Assembly (NCBI RefSeq): GCF_002934065.1
Contig: NZ_CP018049.1
Location: 432,501-496,500, forward strand
From: Pseudomonas orientalis
GTDB taxonomy: Bacteria; Pseudomonadota; Gammaproteobacteria; Pseudomonadales; Pseudomonadaceae
Direction of reading: 5' to 3'
Length of the DNA: 64,000 nucleotides
The notes under the pieces were generated by a model. The model made no database searches. It was not told where the DNA came from and saw only the letters and a list, made by a program, of their open reading frames with translations. Positions 56,203 through 64,000 of the stretch are shown here, piece by piece. Positions within the stretch are counted from its first letter, which is position 1. Every line of letters begins with the position of its first letter. The position numbers and the translations under genes were made by a program.

Positions 56203-56303
56203 TTCATTTGTGAGCCAGACACAGCGCAGGGATGAACGAGGTAGCTAACCGGCGCTTTTGCGCTCTACACTCGGGTTATTCATTGAGACACGGAGGCTTT
56301 TCC

Positions 56304-57074
56304 ATGCGGCGCGTGGTGTTCAATCAGAAAGGCGGCGTGGGCAAGTCCAGCATCGCCTGCAACCTGGCGGCGGTCAGCGCCAGCGAAGGTTATCGAACCC
56401 TGTTGGTGGACCTCGATGCACAGGGCAACTCCACCCAGTACCTCACCGGGCTTACCGGTGACGACATCCCCGTGGGAATCGCCGATTTTTTCAAGCAGAC
56501 CCTGTCTTCCGGGCCGTTTTCCAAGAAGAACAAGGTGGATATCTACGAGACGCCCTTCGACAACCTGCATGTCATCACCGCCACCCCGGAGCTGGCGGAC
56601 CTGCAGCCCAAGCTCGAGGCCAAGCACAAGATCAACAAGCTGCGAAAGCTGCTGGATGAGTTGAGCGAGGATTACGACCGTATCTACCTGGACACGCCCC
56701 CGGCGTTGAATTTTTATGCGGTTTCGGCGCTGATTGCCGCTGATCGCGTGCTGATCCCCTTCGATTGCGACAGCTTCTCGCGCCAGGCCCTGTATGGCCT
56801 GTTGGCTGAAATCGAAGAATTGAAGGAAGACCATAACGAAGGCCTGGAAGTGGAAGGTATCGTGGTCAACCAGTTCCAGGCCCGGGCAAGCCTGCCGCAA
56901 CAGATACTCGATGAAATGATTGCCGAAGGGCTGCCGGTGCTGCCGGTGTACCTGGCCAGTTCGGTGCGCATGCGTGAGTCGCACCAGGAGAGCAAGCCGC
57001 TGATTCACCTGGACCCACGGCACAAGCTGACGCAGCAGTTTGTTGAATTGCATAACCTGCTGGAAAACGCCTGA
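56304..57074 (+). CDS. Orphan ParA-family ATPase
   Basis: A 256-residue ParA/MinD-type P-loop ATPase with the deviant Walker A motif KGGVGKSS (signature Lys9 and Lys14), [15 protein letters not shown] (switch I and Walker A' region) and [19 protein letters not shown]. No ParB gene or parS-like repeat is visible nearby, so it is an orphan, perhaps positioning a cellular cargo, not DNA. The ATG at 56304 has a GGAGG Shine-Dalgarno at the right distance; the longer frame upstream adds 24 unlikely residues. It is divergent from the APE operon. Confidence 0.88.
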   Translation: MRRVVFNQKGGVGKSSIACNLAAVSASEGYRTLLVDLDAQGNSTQYLTGLTGDDIPVGIADFFKQTLSSGPFSKKNKVDIYETPFDNLHVITATPELADLQPKLEAKHKINKLRKLLDELSEDYDRIYLDTPPALNFYAVSALIAADRVLIPFDCDSFSRQALYGLLAEIEELKEDHNEGLEVEGIVVNQFQARASLPQQILDEMIAEGLPVLPVYLASSVRMRESHQESKPLIHLDPRHKLTQQFVELHNLLENA

Positions 57075-57095
57075 TCCTAAGGGCTACACAGACCC

Positions 57096-57127
57096 AATGT
57101 GGGAGGGGGCAAGCCCCCTCCCACATT
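57096..57127. repeat. Collapsed REPIN, 32-bp perfect palindrome
   Basis: Two 15-bp REP arms directly abut around an AA, with the usual spacer of about 60 bp missing. It lies 22 bp after parA and can act as a strong hairpin, possibly as terminator. Confidence 0.85.
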
Positions 57128-57164
57128 TGGATTGCATTCCAGTTGGGTTTCTGGGACTTATCCT

Positions 57165-57465
57165 ACGAAGGCTGTAGGAGCGGTCTGGCAGCAGGGGATA
57201 AGCCTTGTAACCTTGCCTACAGCTACGCCAGAATCCGCCGGCTTGTGCGTCTGGATGGGGGTCTCTAAGGTTTGCCGGTCGCTGAATGTTCAGTGATCGG
57301 GTTTAGTAGCCCACTCAGACCAAAGCATGTGCACCGCTCCAAAAGCATGGCGCTTCTTGCCTGTCGATGGTGGCTGTGCGCAGGGCACCTTCGGGTGCGC
57401 CGGGTTTTGCTTTCGTTCTACCGGTCTACTAACCTGCGTACAGCTGCCGCCCCTTGTTTAGTAGC
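57165..57465 (+). promoter_or_regulatory. Structured leader-like RNA element with 10-bp direct repeats
   Basis: A 300-nt gene-free stretch with several stems: CCGGTCGCTGAA/TTCAGTGATCGG (57275-57286 and 57289-57300, with two G-U pairs), a long stem GGTGGCTGTGCGCAGG (57369-57384) with CCTGCGTACAGCTGCCGCC (57433-57451), and inside it GCACC-TTCG-GGTGC (57385-57398), a UUCG tetraloop. The direct repeat GTTTAGTAGC occurs at 57301-57310 and 57456-57465. I have a recollection of similar leaders before small DUF6124-type genes in pseudomonads. It precedes a decayed copy of such a gene here. Confidence 0.5.
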
Positions 57466-57498
57466 AAGCAGGCGATGGCCCTGGCAGAGAACGAAAAT

Positions 57499-57711
57499 AT
57501 GAATTTATTCACCGTTACACCCAACCTCCCCACCGAAGCGCTGGTCATCAACAGCTACGAAACCTTCTCCTCGGTCCGCACCTTATTGCTCAATCTATCC
57601 AACGACCTCACCGGTGAACACCGCGATGTGGCTTTGGCTATCCATCAACTGAGCTAACTGGGCGTCATGCTGGTCAGCCAGATGATGGACCGAGAAGTCT
57701 CCGTGGTCTGA
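57499..57711 (+). pseudogene. Decayed small gene, DUF6124-like, with in-frame stop
   Basis: The reading frame MNLFTVTPNLPTEALVINSYETFSSVRTLLLNLSNDLTGEHRDVALAIHQLS ends at a TAA (57655-57657), but the same frame continues as LGVMLVSQMMDREVSVV to a TGA at 57709. The pattern LFxVxPNxxTExLLxxxxE...LxGxxRDxALAIxQLxxLG is that of a family of small proteins of unknown function in pseudomonads (I believe DUF6124); the usual N-terminal part is also missing. It is therefore probably a pseudogene, with the structured leader still in place. Confidence 0.55.
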
Positions 57712-57727
57712 AGTTAAAACGCGGTCA

Positions 57728-57820
57728 AATGTGGGAGGGGGCTTGCCCCCGATGGCGGTATGTCAGCCAGCTTATTTGTAGCTGACCCACCGCTATCGGG
57801 GGCAAGCCCCCTCCCACACT
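57728..57820. repeat. REPIN (GTGGGAGGGGGC type)
   Basis: An inverted pair of REP units between the decayed gene and trxC, ending 25 bp before the trxC stop. Confidence 0.9.
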
Positions 57821-57845
57821 GTTCAGTGGTGTTCTCAAGGGTTGA

Positions 57846-58280
57846 TCACACCCCTTGGCTACTCAGCCAGCTCATCAACTGTGGCAATGGGAATGCCCCA
57901 CTCTGGCGCGCCACTTCCCGGCCGTTCCTGAACAGAATCAAACTCGGAATCGAGCGAATCCCCAACTGCGCCGACAGTTGCTGATTAGCCTCACTGTCCA
58001 GCTTGGCCAACCGGCATTTACCTTCAAGCTGCCCGGCAGCCTGCTCGAATACCGGCGCAAACGACTTGCACGGCCCGCACCAGTCAGCCCACACATCCAC
58101 CAGCAACGGCAGGTCGCCCTTGATCTGGCTGGCGTAGTCGCCTTGTTTCAATTCAAACGGCTTGTTCAACAACACCGGCTGCTTGCAGCGCCCGCACTTT
58201 GGCGAATCACCCAGGCGTGCGCCGGGGATGCGGTTGAGACCGTTGCAATGTGGGCAGGGGATTGCGAGAGGTTCAGGCAT
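57846..58280 (-). CDS. trxC: Thioredoxin TrxC (thioredoxin 2)
   Basis: Thioredoxin 2 reduces protein disulfides and is typically part of the oxidative stress response. The 144-residue protein has the N-terminal zinc finger (Cys9, Cys12, Cys29, Cys32) and the thioredoxin active site WADWCGPCK (Cys68 and Cys71), followed by the cis-Pro segment RSIPSLILFRNG. The length is that of E. coli TrxC. It stands alone, with a REPIN downstream. Confidence 0.95.
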   Translation of the reverse strand: MPEPLAIPCPHCNGLNRIPGARLGDSPKCGRCKQPVLLNKPFELKQGDYASQIKGDLPLLVDVWADWCGPCKSFAPVFEQAAGQLEGKCRLAKLDSEANQQLSAQLGIRSIPSLILFRNGREVARQSGAFPLPQLMSWLSSQGV

Positions 58281-58436
58281 CGGAGGCTCCTGGGACTGGC
58301 CAATAGGTTGTATTTGGTGCCGGGGCTGAGATTTATCAAGGCTGGGTGCAGAGACTCATTCGCTCACAGTTTCTCCCGCGCCGGGTGATTCGTCTGTCTA
58401 GGCTTGCTGCTGTGCGCCATTGGTCTGTTTACGGCT

Positions 58437-58491
58437 ATAGCAAATTGCGATAGTCGGAAATCAGGTTTAACCTCCATAGCAAGATGCGATA
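58437..58491 (+). promoter_or_regulatory. Duplicated operator upstream of the toxin-antitoxin genes
   Basis: Two 16-bp copies, ATAGCAAATTGCGATA (58437-58452) and ATAGCAAGATGCGATA (58476-58491), 39 bp apart. The first extends to the near-perfect 17-bp palindrome TATAGCAAATTGCGATA. The second abuts the Shine-Dalgarno AAGGA of higB. Such paired palindromes are typical of HigA-type autoregulation. Confidence 0.65.
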
Positions 58492-58501
58492 AGGACGTTG
58501 C

Positions 58502-58798
58502 ATGCGAGTCATCAGTGAAAAGAGGATCTGGGAAGCAAAAGAAGCATGGCCGCGCTCGGCAACGGCTCTGAATCAGTGGTATCGCGTGATCAAGCGCAAC
58601 GCCCCCAAAGACTTTGCCGCAATGAAAACCATGTTTCCCGCCACGGACAAGGTAGGTGAATTTCATGTCTTTGATATTGGCGGTAACAAACTGAGGTTGA
58701 TTGCGTCGGTGCAGTATCGAATTCAGCGCATTTACATCAAGCACCTGCTGGACCACCGCGACTATGAGAAGGACAAATGGAAGGAAAAAAACAGATGA
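58502..58798 (+). CDS. higB: HigB-family toxin
   Basis: A 98-residue mRNA interferase of the HigB family (PF09907 type): MRVISEKRIWEAKEAWPRSATALNQWYRVIKRNAPKDFAAMKTMFPATDKVGEFHVFDIGGNKLRLIASVQYRIQRIYIKHLLDHRDYEKDKWKEKNR. The beta-strand pattern FHVFDIGGNKLRLIASV and IQRIYIKHLLDHRDYEK are family hallmarks. It cleaves mRNA on the ribosome. The toxin gene comes first, as in higBA loci, and its stop overlaps the antitoxin ATG (ATGA). Confidence 0.9.
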   Translation: MRVISEKRIWEAKEAWPRSATALNQWYRVIKRNAPKDFAAMKTMFPATDKVGEFHVFDIGGNKLRLIASVQYRIQRIYIKHLLDHRDYEKDKWKEKNR

Positions 58799-59196
58799 GC
58801 GCGCTTATGCAAGTAGCGGCAGAACACTGGCAGTTCGTTTCGCCAGTGCTGCGCAAGCCGGAAAACGAGGCAGACTACGATGCACTGGTGTGCGGTTTGG
58901 ATGAGTTGTTGAGCCTGGTGGGTGAAGACGAGGACAGCCCGCTGATGAGCCTGGTCGACATTCTCAGCGACTGGATCGAAGCTTACGACCGTGAGCACCG
59001 CCCAATGCCCGTCGCCAGTGGGGTCGATGTGCTGCGCTACATGATGCGCGAGCACAATCTCACCCAAAGCGACCTTCCGGGGGTTGGGGCGCAATCAGTC
59101 GTTTCGGAAATATTGAGCGGAAAGCGCCAGCTCAACGTGCGTCAGATTCGTTGGCTGGCCGAGCGTTTCGGGGTGTCTGTGGAGACCTTTATCTAA
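58795..59196 (+). CDS. higA: HigA-type antitoxin (XRE family)
   Basis: A 133-residue antitoxin with a C-terminal helix-turn-helix: DVLRYMMREHNLTQSDLPGVGAQSVVSEILSGKRQLNVRQIRWLAERFGVSVETFI (about residues 78-133). The N-terminal half (ALMQVAAEHWQFVSPVLRKPENEADYDALV) likely neutralises HigB. I chose the ATG at 58795, overlapping the toxin stop, because this coupling is normal for such pairs. The complex is expected to bind the paired palindromes upstream of higB. Confidence 0.9.
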   Translation: MSALMQVAAEHWQFVSPVLRKPENEADYDALVCGLDELLSLVGEDEDSPLMSLVDILSDWIEAYDREHRPMPVASGVDVLRYMMREHNLTQSDLPGVGAQSVVSEILSGKRQLNVRQIRWLAERFGVSVETFI

Positions 59197-59200
59197 GCGG

Positions 59201-64000
<4,800 letters not shown>

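Noticed and set aside
57096..57127. CRISPR or attachment site
   Set aside because: The palindrome is a member of the REP family with its spacer deleted; there are no regularly spaced copies with unique spacers.

Overview
The window is chromosomal DNA of a fluorescent pseudomonad, most likely from the Pseudomonas fluorescens group. Four things point there: a class II (medium-chain) polyhydroxyalkanoate locus of the form phaC1-phaZ-phaC2-phaD facing phaI-phaF, the conserved block pilMNOPQ-aroK-aroB-damX-gltB-gltD-hemE, many REP/REPIN palindromes of the two types common in this group, and uniformly GC-rich coding sequence. No rRNA, tRNA, insertion sequence, prophage or CRISPR array was seen.

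Layout. 1-7.5 kb: the start of ubiE, then PHA granule genes (a PHA-system protein, phasins PhaI and PhaF) converging on phaD-phaC2-phaZ-phaC1, with a good sigma-54 promoter candidate before phaC1. 7.6-15.2 kb: housekeeping genes on the minus strand (DUF971 protein, hslU, hslV, a SPOR protein, argS, priA). 15.3-17.9 kb: rpmE with a leader hairpin, a secreted nuclease and a short malic enzyme. 18-21 kb: a repeat cluster and PBP1A (mrcA). 21.1-24.7 kb: a clearly reduced pilMNOPQ operon (PilM with an internal deletion, PilO fused to PilP, short PilQ). 24.7-35.6 kb: aroK, aroB, damX-like, gltB, gltD, hemE. 35.7-38.5 kb: an MFS transporter with a divergent LysR regulator, and an orphan MazF/PemK-like toxin followed by a probable structured RNA.

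38.7-56.0 kb is a complete aryl polyene (APE; xanthomonadin/flexirubin-like) biosynthetic cluster: 19 minus-strand genes, almost all overlapping by 1 to 29 nt, plus a trailing lipoprotein gene. It encodes an aromatic amino acid ammonia-lyase, a ligase fused to a dehydratase, two ACPs, two complete ketosynthases and one Cys-less ketosynthase-like protein, a ketoreductase, a second dehydratase, a thioesterase, acyl- and glycosyltransferases, a methyltransferase, an FAD enzyme, and LolA-like, MMPL and lipoprotein export parts. The expected product is an aryl polyene attached to an outer-membrane lipid.

56.2-64 kb: an orphan ParA, a structured-RNA-like leader before a decayed small gene, trxC, a HigB/HigA-type toxin-antitoxin pair with a duplicated operator, selO, and the 3' part of an mscK-type mechanosensitive channel gene. 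The strongest leads for something undescribed are the small-RNA candidate near 38.54 kb, the leader element near 57.3 kb, the stripped-down Pil complex, and the REPIN inside the signal peptide of the LolA-like gene.
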